This document shows positions 21,063 through 33,350 of a stretch of 64,000 nt of DNA, in pieces. The stretch's first letter is position 1, and each line of letters starts with the position of its first letter. Below the pieces are notes generated by a model that was given only the letters and a program-made list of their open reading frames with translations, was not told the origin of the DNA and did no database searches. Source of the stretch: Druceiella hillmani (Eukaryota; Arthropoda; Insecta; Lepidoptera; Hepialidae); assembly GCA_039881145.1 (NCBI GenBank), contig JAYKKI010000005.1:23865501-23929500 (forward strand), read 5' to 3'. Position numbers and translations under genes: made by a program.

Positions 21063-22619
21063 CACTTTTACCGTAACATTAAACACTGTGCGGTTAAATA
21101 ATTTGAATATATTTTTATGTGCAGATGGACACGCATTACAGAAAACTGAAGCGAATATTTTTATTTTAAGATTTAATTTTTTTCCTTTTTTCTAAAAGGT
21201 ATACTTTTTAACCAATGACAGTAGACGGTTGAACATACCTCGTAATTCCTAATTAACTTTTTTCTTACGGATTAAAAACTTAATATGATTATGAAAATAA
21301 GTCTCCGAAATTAATTAAGTTCAATTTCCATTTGATCAATCTTTAACAATACTGAAATAAAAAAAATTAATTTTTACTGAAATAAAAATAAACGATTAAT
21401 CATACAATATAGATTTACTGTTTATAAATAGAAAGCGAATAGAAGGTAGTTAAAAATGATAGACAAAATAAAAACAAGTAATGCAAACATATTAATCGAT
21501 TAATATGTAACAGACTGAAAATTTAGACAGACTTACAGACACGCAAGCTTAATGTTTTTCATATTATTGTAGATAACTTTATACATTTTGTAATATGCGG
21601 AGCAAAGGTTAACTCTATTTACCTACATTAGCAATATAGTGTGCATACCTAAACCGTCATTACTCTTGCTGAACGAGGGAGGAGCTGGTGTATAAACATT
21701 GGGCGTAAACATTGGGCTGGTGCTTCATAAACCTACATCGGATGGTTATGAACTGGAGACTTGAGGCTGTGCTAAGAAGATTTACATGAAGTTTGCTTTG
21801 TTAATAGGAAATGAAAATTTGTTACGTATTTGGATTTTTAACAGTTTTTGTCCAACTTGGGATTGGTATTGCGACTTTTCACTTTCTACGAGAGCTATGA
21901 AAAGTTTGGAGAAAACTGTTGTAAATGTTTTTGAGAAACTTCGTAAATAGAAATTGATTAATTGTAAAATGGCCCGTGTCATAATTACTTATATTGTCAA
22001 AACTCAAGGTTGACTGTCAATAATAAATTATAGGTTTTTATTATTTTTATTATAATATTTAAAATAGAAATGAGTACATTTAAAATAAAAACATTCTCAA
22101 TGAAATTTTAATCATTAACGCCCGATGTCACCAATGTATTGAATGTAAAACATGGCAAATGTTTCTTTTTGTTGTTAATAAGCGAGAAGTTGAGTACTGT
22201 GACTTGTGTAGCCTTTTCGTAAGTATGTAAAGTCCAAATATCGCAAAAGGTAAAGAGCTATATTCCTAACATTCTCGGTCATGTAATTGTGAAAAGTTGA
22301 CCAAGATGGTTATAATAATGTGACAGCTATCTTGGAGTAAACACAATATACGTGCCTTAACTTAGCAAACCTTATTAATGTCATAAATATAAGTTTTTTT
22401 TGTTTCTTACAGAATAAAGCCTAAACAGCAGAATGGATTTTTCATAAATTTGGTACAGGCATAATTTATGAATTTAAAGATCACATAATTCGAGTTAATA
22501 TATAAGTTATTTTTAAACCCGAGAAATAGCATATTGCCTGTAAGATGAAACTATTCCCTTTTTTAATTAATTATAAAAATTCAGTACATGTATATTAAAT
22601 ATTTACAGAGATGCCTGAC
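21063..22619. other. Noncoding stretch
   Basis: No gene. The 21610-21780 segment is slightly GC-richer (GAACGAGGGAGGAGCTGGTG) and contains a short duplicated phrase CATTGGGC. Confidence 0.5.
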
Positions 22620-22753
22620 GAGAGACCTTGCACGAGGGACAAAACCCGTTGCTCAATCAAAAATGCACGCGGGCGGCGCCACAGGGAAAAACTTTCGATA
22701 ACATAAAATTATAAAATATAAAAATTTGGGAGCCTCATGGGACGATTGGCAGA
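22620..22753. other. GC-rich patch beside a mobile element
   Basis: ACCTTGCACGAGGGACAAAA and GCACGCGGGCGGCGCCACAG stand out from the AT background and lie just outside the element at 22754. Copy 38104-38460 has GAGCC(GTC)AGAGGACG at the same relative place, so part of this patch may belong to the element family. Confidence 0.4.
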
Positions 22754-23082
22754 TGTGAAACTTCTAAATTTTGTTATGTTATTACTTTGAAATATTTTTA
22801 TTTGAAAAATTGAAAACGAAAAAACAAATATTCAGATAGTTGTTAATAATAAAATATTAATTTAATTTCATTATTTTATTATTACGAAATAATTTATCAT
22901 AGAAATATTTCTAACAATCTATTGGAAATATATTTTGAATTTTATGATACTGTTACTCGATAAGATGCGAAGCTGGCTGAATCAAGTAGAAATGAGCCGA
23001 GAAGACGCGAAGCTGGCCGAATGGTACGCCGCGACGTGCCATCAGAACGTTTTAACTCCCATCCAAACGTGTCATTACATGT
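22754..23082 (+). mobile_element. TIR element with 40-bp inner units, copy 1
   Basis: It matches 38104-38460 in reverse orientation and 32861-33095 in the same orientation. It starts TGTGAAACTTCTAAAT, continues through GTTGTTAATAATAAAATATT, then a GC-richer block with GCGAAGCTGGCTGAAT-like and GAGCCGAGAAGACGCGAAGC units, and ends near GTGTCATTACATGTT. Terminal repeats are decayed here. No transposase is present, so it is nonautonomous. A 77-codon frame over the GC-rich part (22935-23168) is not a real gene. Confidence 0.8.
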
Positions 23083-23549
23083 TGACGTCAAAAATAAAAC
23101 AAAGTAAAACAACTAGAAATGTCTCACCGATATATTTACCGTCTAGTCAAGGATATAAGAAACAATAGAGGAATACCGATTAAATAGTTCCATCACAATT
23201 TGTAACATTTCTTCATTCTTACTTTCATATACTTACATTTCTTCTTTACGCCCGACAAATCACACATTTTTCCTTTCTAGCGTCGTTCGCTTAACAAGAA
23301 TCGCTCACTAATTTTTTCGCTTTGATGAAATTCGAAAGCATACTTGACGTTATTTCTAGGCTTAACTACCTCTCATTTTATATCTGATTCGAAGCTATTT
23401 CCTCTAGTGTGGTTAAACCTCCATTAAATTAATTTCAAGTTATTAAATGTGTTTAATTTCGATTTTTTACTGTGTGCCACAAGTGATAATGTTAAGTAAT
23501 TAATATATGATTAAAATTTTTGCGTGCTCATACACACAGGAATTCCATT
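23083..23549. other. Noncoding stretch
   Basis: Nothing recognised. Confidence 0.5.
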
Positions 23550-23598
23550 TAAGTCCATTTTATTCCACATTATATATAATATGGAATAAAATGGATTT
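23550..23598. repeat. Near-perfect hairpin
   Basis: AAGTCCATTTTATTCCA is followed after an AT-rich loop by TGGAATAAAATGGATTT; one mismatch in 17 pairs. Probably a small foldback element. Confidence 0.85.
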
Positions 23599-24890
23599 CT
23601 TAAAAATGTTTCAATCTACAAGTTTGGCAATTAATAAATCGAGTTTTATTACACAATAAATAATAATAACAAAATAGATGATGGAAGTTATATGCAATGT
23701 AAATGCAATTATTATCGTTAATTAAATAAAGACTCGGCCGGGACATAGGTAATTGTATGTTTATGGTAATAAGCGGTAATTGCAATTATGTTTAATTACT
23801 AACGCTGGTGTAATGAGTGATCATTAACCATTGAATTAAGCAGGAGTGACCTAACGATAATTTAAATACAAGGTCGATTTTTTTATGTGATATAGGTAAT
23901 TTTGTCTTTAACAATTTGTAAAATGCTTACTTTTAAAGTTAATTTTTAATTTTTTTCTATTTTGAATAGATATTGGTAGATGTAATCATAGTGAATATTT
24001 GCTACTAAATACTAGTATAAATATTAGAAGGATACGTTCTGGTGTTTCTTTATACATATTATTAATTTTCCCACAAATAGTTTGGTCTAGACGTCCTACC
24101 TTATATTGATGTTTTCTGTCGGCTGCACAGGATAAATAGCATTTGTGTGGAATAATATACCCCTCTATTCTCCTATAATTATAGTATAATTCCCTTTCAC
24201 TTATGACAATCCGATACGTACCCTTTCCATATTTTTTGGGACCCTTAACATTACTATTTATAAATTGTTTTTCTAAAGTTACAAACGTCAATAACAAATT
24301 ACACATTTAAAATGATTTTTTTGTCCTTAAGTTTATCCCATGTAAAGTTATTATATACTATTTACTTACACCTTACTATTATCTCGTTATATACCTGTTT
24401 CACTGCATTTGTCTTAATAGAATGTGTGATGGTTGTACGACGTACCAAACTTGCTTTTCATTTTCTTTTCGATTGTTTTTCTTTTGTATTTCTTTTTCAT
24501 TAGAGTTTTATATATGTTCTTTACAAAATTGTTGAACTTTTATTGATTACATATTCACGTTTCTAAACCTTCTATTTATCATAATAAAAACATTTCTTTC
24601 TCATACCAGATATTCACACACAGAAATGGACATATCACGCAAATTAATGAAGAAAAAAATATATTAAGTACGATAGAACTCGTTCTGTTAGGGTCATGTA
24701 CATACCTAGGCATGTATGAATATTTAATTGTATATTTATAAATATAAGGTTATATTAAATTATTTACAAATATTAGTATTATTTTCCACCGTGTAAATTA
24801 TGTTTCATAGGCGTAAAACATGGCGAATTTCAGATAAACTGTCAGGAATAAAAGTTACGGAGAAATTTTGGAAATGGGAAGGGGGTAGAT
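23599..24890. other. Noncoding stretch
   Basis: Frames at 23986-24306 (minus, 106 codons) and 24312-24503 have no recognisable domain. Nothing else seen. Confidence 0.5.
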
Positions 24891-25175
24891 ACGGGAGGAG
24901 GAAGGGATGTTTTTTGTGGTAATTTTCAATAATATTTCTAGAACTGTCTTATATCAAATTCGGAAAAATCTTTCCAGAAACATTCTAACATATTCGTTTA
25001 ATTGACACTCTTCACGATATAAAAAATAAAAAAAACATTTCTATTACTTGATTTGCCCCCTGAAAATTTTACATGTAAATGTTTTTGAAAAATATTAAGT
25101 TTCCAGGTCAAAATGGTTTCCGCGAAAATCGGCTATAAGAGAGACAGATGGACTGATACATGTCATTGTGAGATA
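24891..25175. repeat. Probable fragment of a dispersed repeat
   Basis: The phrase TTTCCAGGTCAAAATGGTTT, CGGCTATAAGAGAGACAGAT and GGACTGATACATGTC resembles the segment at about 52820-52930 (TTTCCACGTCAAACGATTTC, then GATAGACGGATGATGCACG) and the usual dispersed-repeat wording of lepidopteran genomes. Limits are uncertain. Confidence 0.5.
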
Positions 25176-25689
25176 CACAAGCCTAAAAGATATCATAGTA
25201 TATAATATTTCGCCAGACTTTTAACAATTTAGTTCTGTCCTTGGTTACGAGAGTATTAATACGAGAGTGTCTCTCGTTGACGTTCTAAATCAGAACTTTG
25301 AGAATTTCCCAAACAAAACCTTGCGTATGAATATATGGATTATAGATAAACACGAGGCGAATCGATCTTGGCTGCTGTCAAAACGTGAACTGATAACAAA
25401 GTAGAATTATGAAATTTGACACTGTGAAGGCTGTTTATGCGACGTTTACTGGAAACTTTTCATTTGCCTCGTGTAAAGGAAAAGTTACGGTGGAAGCGTT
25501 GCGAACGGAGAAAGTTTCAAGTAAAGACTGAGTGTGGGAGGAACAAGACATGTCGGGGATTAGTTCTAGACTCAGATGAAAAGGGTTTTCGGTTAATAAT
25601 TTTGTTTTTGATGTATAAATATATATCTAAGTTTAGACCTCGTTTCTATCCATATATACACATGTGCCCCTCAACCATATACATATATA

Positions 25690-25691
<2 letters not shown>
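25176..25691. other. Noncoding stretch
   Basis: Slightly GC-richer at 25430-25570 within a 105-codon frame (25437-25754) that then runs into the TA array; not convincing as a gene. Confidence 0.45.
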
Positions 25692-25751
<60 letters not shown>

Positions 25752-25752
25752 T
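25692..25752. repeat. (TA)n microsatellite
   Basis: About 60 bp of TA with one CA near the end. Confidence 0.95.
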
Positions 25753-25822
25753 GATTGAAAAATTTTTCTTTTAAATAAAATCCCAGTGGAACGGAATTTA
25801 TAAAAAAAAATTAAAGCAATAA

Positions 25823-25856
25823 AACAAAAAAAATAAAAATAAAAATAAAAATAAAA
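25823..25856. repeat. (AAAAT)n-type simple repeat
   Basis: Four to five AAAAATA units in a row after an A-rich run. Confidence 0.85.
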
Positions 25857-28325
25857 TATTTCAGATATTTACATGATAATATATAAAAACATCTAATTGG
25901 AAATAAGAGGTGATATGTATTTGGAAATAGGAGACGACGGGGTTTTCCAGTAAACTCTTGGGAATATTAGTGGAAGAAGATTTCTTATAAGAGATCAAAC
26001 TAAACAGAAATATTACTTAAATATGTTCATTATAACGCTTGAATTATTTTATTTATAACTTTTAATAAGTTAATTACTAATAAAAAATAAAAATAAAAAC
26101 CCGCCTCTCTTCATGTACGTCAATAGCTGCACATGTGATGCACTATTGGAGCCATTTTTAGAAATTGTTTAAAGCACTTGAATGTGTTAGATTGTTATTA
26201 TTACAGCATTTTCATTGTTATTATTACAGCTGTAATTCTTCTTTTTCTATGATAACTATATTTTATATTAGTTCGTGATTACATATTTTATTCGATTTGA
26301 ACATATTTAAACGCTGAGTAACGAATGTTTTAAATACTTCACGCGGGGTAATCAGAAAAATTAAATATGCCACGATTGCACCATTAACTGATGTACCATA
26401 ACCTAAAAACTAAAGTTCGTTATCATCTCAAAAAACGTAGCTGGGGAATATTTGATCTATTTGGGTGCAAATAATGTATACTATCATCCTTGAACCTCTT
26501 GAAAGGATTAGATCAACCCGTTGAACATCTTCATACATGTAATGTATATATTACAGCCTGAAAATAATTTAATAGGAAATTCAAAGATTTAAATACCTAC
26601 GTTATGTTTAGTTGGACACGAATGGGTGTAATCTTTTGATCTGTCGTGTTTGCTAACTTGAAAAGGCGGCTTTTGACCATTATTTTACAGTTGATTGAAT
26701 TTATTCATATGCGATAGGATCAAATAAATAACTGGTTTGGGTAAATTTCATATATGGTTAAGGTCCTTGTGATATCGCCTCAATTCGAATTTGCGAAATT
26801 ACGGCGTACCAAATTTTGATCCAATTTCTATTATATATATAAACTATTATTATGAAGTTAAATTTTTATTCTGGGTTTTAAAAATTACGCAAATAAAGTC
26901 TGCGTAATTAATTTAATTTCCTTATTAATGTCGTTTGATATGTTATGTGATCTTTTATCGTATTTTTACAAGATAATTGTGTGACTGCAAGCAAATAAAT
27001 TGAGCTTTTGGACAGCGTTCAACTGAATTCAATGGATTCGATGATTATTTCCATCTAAAGTGACATCATTCACTTGAAGGTTTCATTCTGTTGAACAACT
27101 TAATGTTTTGATAAGGAAAAAAAACAGGAGTTATTATAAAGTAAATTAAACAACCATTTAACGCTATTAAATACGGTTTGCTGATTGCATTTGATAACTT
27201 TATTGCATTTAGGGAAATTCTTTTTTCCGAAATTCTCTCGGCAAAAAAGGAGCTTACAAATTTATTGATTAGTTTGAATTAAAATTTAGAAATAACGTTT
27301 AAATAATGGACTTGCTAAATAATATGAAATGAAATTATAAAATACGGTTTCAAGAAAGTTTAGAGGGCTGATGGTAATTTGATTGTAATTCTTTTTTTGA
27401 TTTATGTGGTACACGGGATGGTAAATTAATGTTTATATGTTTACTGAATAATGTTAAATTTTAATTGCTAAATATGTGACACAATCGTGTACTGTGACTT
27501 ATGTACTAAACTCCATTAATCTTAATTAGAAAGAACCTAAGAGCAAAACCGCCTAAAACCGTGTAAACACATTAAAAGTAGAGTTCCCTAGTATACTACA
27601 TTTGTTGAAATTTTTGATGCAAGTTAACAGTAAAAGAAATTTCTGTGTTTAGAAATTTTTATTTCGGCAAATGTTTAAAATTTTTTCACATTTTTTAATT
27701 ATAATTGAAAATGAGAGGACGTGAGAAACATTTCATTTTGAAGTTTATTATTTTATAAACGGGATAAGAAAGGAAAAATGTTAAATTGAACGTAAATTTT
27801 CTTTAAAGATGCTGCAACTTCATATGTACGGAGGTACATTAAATTGTTTTTTCTATAAAATATTAATTATGCCCAGTATAGCTTGGAAAGTCTGTATGGA
27901 GCATCAGACTCCATGAAATTAGAAGGACGAAATTATAAATTCCTTGTAAAGCGGAAGAGAAAATTTAGACCATTTTTAAAAAATATTTTGTATTTATGTT
28001 TTATAAGATTTTGCCCCAAATCTGATAAATACTGGCTCTTTCTAATTTGATGTTTTTCTACATTTTATTATAAAGCAATCTTGATGTTGACGGTGTACGA
28101 TAAGTCGCATTTTTCGTGCCCATATAGCTCTTCGTAATCTCATGAGAACATCTCCCTCATTTCAAATATGTGTACTGCTAATAAAGTCTCCACCCATAAC
28201 GAATGGACATACGCCATCTGACAGATATTTTATCTACATCATTACTAGGGCTACCGATGTCGGTAACCGGTTATCGAAAATAAAAATGATACAGGCTATT
28301 TTTAAAGGAACCATTTTGATGATTT
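25857..28325. other. Noncoding stretch
   Basis: No gene. The phrase TTATTATTACAGC with TGT before it occurs twice at about 26193 and 26216. Otherwise AT-rich unique-looking DNA. Confidence 0.5.
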
Positions 28326-28357
28326 TATATATATATATATATATAAATATATATATA

Positions 28358-28410
<53 letters not shown>
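28326..28410. repeat. (TA)n microsatellite, interrupted
   Basis: TA run broken by ATAAATA and by ACACACA, about 85 bp. Confidence 0.93.
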
Positions 28411-28414
<4 letters not shown>

Positions 28415-28868
28415 TTTGTTTTATATAAATGTTTCTTGCATTTACCCAAATAATTTTATTATGCAATTAAGATATTTAGCAGAGTTGAAATAAGTTCAAC
28501 CAAGATTCTGGTTAGTGTTACAATTTTAAGATTGATTAATATTTGAGTTTTATGAGTTTCTCGTTAAGACTCTCACTTTATTTATGTAAATATGCAAATA
28601 TTTTTGAAAATTTACTTCATGTAAAGTATTTTTGAAACATCAATTTAAATGGAACAAATTTTATAAAATTTATAAAATCATTGGATTAGTCGAAAAAATC
28701 AAATGTTTCATACTATTAAAATTTTGTCTAGAATGTTTATAAAATTGCATTGTGTTTCATAGTTGATTGTATTTAATTTCATAGTTGATACGTAAGTGAC
28801 TGATATACAAAAAATAAAACATGAAATTTTCAATATTATTACAAATGATATAATAAATAATTTAGTCT
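28411..28868. other. Noncoding stretch
   Basis: Nothing recognised. Confidence 0.5.
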
Positions 28869-28952
28869 CAACGGAACGCTTATAATTTCGTCTTGTCGGT
28901 CTGTACGTCTGTCTATTCGTATGTCACAGCCATTTTACTTGGAGGCTTTTGG

Positions 28953-28955
<3 letters not shown>
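28869..28955 (+). repeat. Truncated dispersed-repeat fragment
   Basis: AACGGAACGCTTATAATTTC then GTCTTGTCGGTCTGTACGTC and ATGTCACAGCCATTTTACTT resembles a common lepidopteran repeat in which CGGAACCCT is followed by iterated GTCTGTCCGT and GTCACAGCC. It ends at the TA array that hosts transposon copy 2. Confidence 0.6.

Positions 28956-28997
<42 letters not shown>
28956..28997. repeat. (TA)n microsatellite, left flank of transposon copy 2
   Basis: About 42 bp of TA ending exactly at the left terminal repeat. Confidence 0.95.
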
Positions 28998-28998
<1 letters not shown>

Positions 28999-30570
28999 TC
29001 TTTTGCATAAAAAACGGGCGGTTTTGATTTTGTCATATTATTAACAAAATATTATTTATATTATAGAGGTTGTATTAATTGTAATTGTTACTGGCAGGTA
29101 TAGTGTATTCTGGCACATAAAAACGAACGTTCTAAATTTGAAATTTATTATTCTCTTTCATTAGCAAAAACGTATTTTTTGGCGGTAAATGAAATCCAAC
29201 CCTTATTAAGTTCTTTTTCATTTGTTACGTTTTTTATTTTAATGAATAAATTTTAATTAAATTTCTATTATTTAAAATAAATTTAATATATTTTCACTTC
29301 TCTTTTGTGTTCTCAGTATGGTTGAAAAAACGATAAGAGTTAGTAAAATTATTGTGCTGCTTGAAGAAGGCTGTAGCCAATGTGTTGTGTCTCAGCAGTA
29401 TAATGTGAGCGGTTCCACCGTCCTAAGGACCTGGAAATGATACCATGAAACAGGCTCCGTCAGTAGAAGGCTCGGTTCTGGAAGAAAACGGTGCACTGAG
29501 CCACGGAACGACCGCTTCATAGTCAGTCAAGCGCTACGAAATTGTCAAGTTACGTACGTGGATCTCAAACAGAACCTCGAGGACGTCAGAGTTGCTTACA
29601 CGAGTAAGCCTATGGACAGTCAGAAGGAGACTTCAGGCCGTCAATATACGTAGCTATCGCCCAGCTCGGGGCCCTACATTTCTCCGTGAGCATCGAGTTG
29701 CCAGATTGAGATTAGCTTAAAATTTTTCGTCATGGACTCTACAAGGCTGGAATAGAGTTTTATTCTCCGATGAAGCTCGTATATCGATAAGTGGTGAGAA
29801 TCGACGTCGGCGAGTCTTACGAAGACCTGGAGAACGCTTCGCAGAAGTGTGCTTTGAGGAAATCACCCCTTGCGGTGGAGGTTCCGTAATGTTTTGGGCT
29901 GGTATTAACTCAGATGACCGTACCGAGTTAGTTTTTATTGAAAATGGTACACTTAATGCGCAAAGGTGCATAACAGAGGTTCTTATTCCTCATGCTCAAC
30001 CTGCATTAACAGCAGTTGGAGGCGAGACCATTTATATGGACGACAACGCTCGCGCCCACCGCTCTAGAGACGTTGATGCGTATATGCAGGAGGCCGGAAT
30101 TCGTCGGTTAGATTGGCCAGCTAGAAGCCCCGACATCAATCCAATAGAATACATATGGGATAATCTCAAACGACGCGTCAGACTCGTAAAACCAGCTCCA
30201 GAAAACATTCAGGCCCTTAAAAATGTGATCGTCGCTGAATGGGAAAGTATTCCTCAGGAAATGATAAAAAAAACGTCGTCTAATGCCTAGCAGATTAAGT
30301 GCATTGATTTTAGTTAGAGGAGGCCATACTCGTTACTAAATTTTCAAATTTGATGTTAAATTAATAAAAAATGTTCAAAAATAAACTTTAGCCATTTTTA
30401 ATGTACCAGTATGAAAACACTCGTCTGTGGACTTTACATCGTTTTTTTTATTTATTCGCATTTTTAATGACTGAAGTAGATAATATTCTCATCATATCGC
30501 CATATATAATGCATCAAATAATGATAAAATAACTCTGATATGGTTTATTCCTATAAGTGCCCGTTTTTAA
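28998..30570 (+). mobile_element. Tc1-like (DD34E) DNA transposon, copy 2
   Basis: The left end is identical to copy 1 for about 50 bp (CTCTTTTGCATAAAAAACGG and on). The body is closely similar with scattered substitutions and a longer 5' untranslated part. The right end matches copy 1 only to about CCCGTTTTT; the last bases of the terminal repeat are missing and replaced by AAGTGCCGTT, which looks like a duplicate of the AAGTGCCCGTT just before it. TA arrays flank both sides. With one incomplete end, this copy should not be mobilised normally. Confidence 0.9.
29318..30290 (+). pseudogene. Tc1-like transposase with stops and a frameshift (copy 2)
   Basis: Same family and role as the copy-1 transposase, broken differently. 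The ATG at 29318 opens MVEKTIRVSKIIVLLEEG and the N-terminal helix-turn-helix reads through QQYNVSGSTVLRTW before a TGA at codon 41 (29438-29440). The next part (YHETGSVSRR, typical of the Tc1 DNA-binding linker) is in frame after the stop. A frameshift follows before the second helix-turn-helix, TVRRRLQAVN, and a TAA interrupts at 29718-29720. The catalytic part is open: FSDEAR (Asp codon 29769-29771), MDDNARAH (30042-30044) and NPIEYIW (Glu 30147-30149), again 34 residues apart. The last frame ends at TAG 30288-30290. Confidence 0.9.
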
Positions 30571-30577
30571 GTGCCGT

Positions 30578-30647
<70 letters not shown>

Positions 30648-30658
30648 TATATATATAC
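30578..30658. repeat. (TA)n microsatellite, right flank of transposon copy 2
   Basis: About 80 bp of TA with ATTTATA, ATGTATA and ATAAATA interruptions. Confidence 0.95.
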
Positions 30659-31267
30659 ATGTGTGTGAGTGTAAAATTTGGATGGTGGTGTCTTCTATAA
30701 ACTGAACTGTTATACAATGAAATAGTGGATTTATGAAAACAAAATAATATTAAGGATGGTACATACATTTTCGGTTACGAGTGATAAAAAAAATTCAGGC
30801 GTGTGGGGTATCGTCAGAAAGGATAATCGTAAAAGTGTTTTCCCACCTCTAATGTTTCAACTAACGTGTGTAACATCTTGAAATAATTAAGGTAGCAGAA
30901 CTTAAAATAAATTTTCAAGGAAAATTGGTTTGAATAGGATATGTTGTGCAGTTTTTGAAATATGGGATATTTTCGGTATCGACTGCAGCAATAACTTTGT
31001 TTTTCACAGTATTTTTGAAAAATACAAACTTCGAAATTTAATATTGTTTGGGGTTACTGAAAGTCTATAGTAATCACGATTTTCCTTTCCAAGACTACGC
31101 AGCGTAACAATCCGTTCGGTCCATCCGTCGTGCCACAGTGTTACAGTATTTAAACATTTTAGACTTACGTGTTTGAAATTATGTGAGTAGATTCTTTAGA
31201 CAGGGCTCTTAATTAATATATTGCGAAATATTATTATCATCTTATATGTAAAATATATGTAAAATGG
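30659..31267. other. Noncoding stretch
   Basis: No gene. The segment about 31075-31140 (CTACGCAGCGTAACAATCCG, then GTCCATCCGTCGTGCC) is slightly GC-richer and may be repeat-derived. Confidence 0.45.
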
Positions 31268-31303
31268 ATGATAGATTAACATCCAATGATGTTAATCTAT
31301 CAT
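31268..31303. repeat. Perfect 16-bp hairpin
   Basis: ATGATAGATTAACATC (31268-31283) and GATGTTAATCTATCAT (31288-31303) are exact complements around CAAT. Confidence 0.9.
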
Positions 31304-31599
31304 TTATCTAACATAAGTTTTTTAAAATGAAATTAAGCTTCAATTTTTTATTTTTATTATTCAAGTCCCGTTTGTGAAATAATAGCTCAAAGTAGGGATA
31401 TGAAAAATCCGACAAATTCTAAATACTACCATTTGTTCAAAAAATCAAATAAACTTGTATTAAGAATTTCAAAAGACACAAGCAACCAGAGAAATCTTCT
31501 TTATGAGTATTTCAACACGCACTTGACTGATTTTTTATGATATAAAACTCAGTAAATGATAAAACTATTTTTATAAAGAATAATTGTTTTTGGACAACC
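31304..31599. other. Noncoding stretch
   Basis: Nothing recognised. Confidence 0.5.
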
Positions 31600-31870
31600 C
31601 TGAACGCGGCTCATAGGCTCATATACAGACATCCAGTACATCCGCACGTTCGTCCGACACGGGACAGTCCGGCGACGCGGCGCGGACGCGGTCCCGATAT
31701 TCGTGTTTGCGGAAAACATTTCGGCCTCAACAAAAAGCAAATAAATCAGAGGAGCGGACCTTCTTGAGCGCTGATTTATTGAGGTCCTTAATTAAATTAC
31801 TGGCCCGAGACGAGCCGCCGCTATATAGCGGGTGTCGTAGCCCGGTCGGCTCGTTTGTCTGCGAGCTGAT
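31600..31870. promoter_or_regulatory. GC-rich island, candidate enhancer or promoter
   Basis: The most GC-rich unique segment of the window (GGCGACGCGGCGCGGACGCG near 31670). Right after the CpG-dense part lie TTTATTG (31775-31781) and TTAATTAAATTA (31788-31799), typical homeodomain-type binding sequences. An imperfect inverted pair AATAAATCAG / CTGATTTATT lies at about 31740-31780. No credible frame spans it (63 codons on minus at most). A promoter, enhancer or first exon of a distant gene are all possible. Confidence 0.4.
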
Positions 31871-32860
<990 letters not shown>

Positions 32861-33095
32861 ATTGTTAATAATAAAATATTAATTTAAATTTATTATTTTA
32901 TTTTTAAGAAATAATTTAAAATATAAATATTTCATTTATACTATTTATTGAGAATATTTTCCGACGATATCCAACAAGGTGAAACTGGCTAAATTAAGTC
33001 AGAAAAAGCCGACAAGACGCGAAGCTGGTTGAATGGCACGTTGCGACCTGCCATTAGAATGTTTTAACTCCTATCCAGACGCGCCATTAGATATA
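32861..33095 (+). mobile_element. TIR element with 40-bp inner units, copy 2 (truncated)
   Basis: It shares TTGTTAATAATAAAATATTA and the GC-richer part (AAGCCGACAAGACGCGAAGC, GGTTGAATGGCACG, GCCATTAGAATGTTTTAACT) with the copies at 22754 and 38104. Its left part is missing; the right end keeps GCGCCATTAGAT. Confidence 0.8.
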
Positions 33096-33114
33096 TACCC
33101 ACATAAAAATTGTT

Positions 33115-33245
33115 CAAGTATCCTATTAAGCCATTTCTCTGATTAAAAAGCAATCTATATGATAACCCGAATTATGAACATTGTCTCTATATCAAGCTTC
33201 ATCGAAATTTAGTCCATCCATTTAGGCATGATTGGGTAATAAATA
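33115..33245 (+). repeat. Lepidopteran dispersed-repeat fragment
   Basis: ATAACCCGAATTATGAAC, CAAGCTTCATCGAAATTTAG and TCCATCCATTTAGGCATGA, then GGGTAATAA, is a decayed version of the common lepidopteran wording in which a CATCAAAATCGGTCCA phrase is followed by GTTTAGGCGTGA and a run of AACAAACA. Recognised from memory; class not certain. Confidence 0.6.
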
Positions 33246-33300
33246 TTAAAACATACTTTCGTGGTGCTGGTATCCTACGCAAGTAACGCAACATGAGTGA

Positions 33301-33304
<4 letters not shown>

Positions 33305-33345
<41 letters not shown>

Positions 33346-33350
33346 TATAA
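33305..33350. repeat. (TA)n microsatellite
   Basis: About 45 bp of TA with one CA near the end. Confidence 0.95.
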
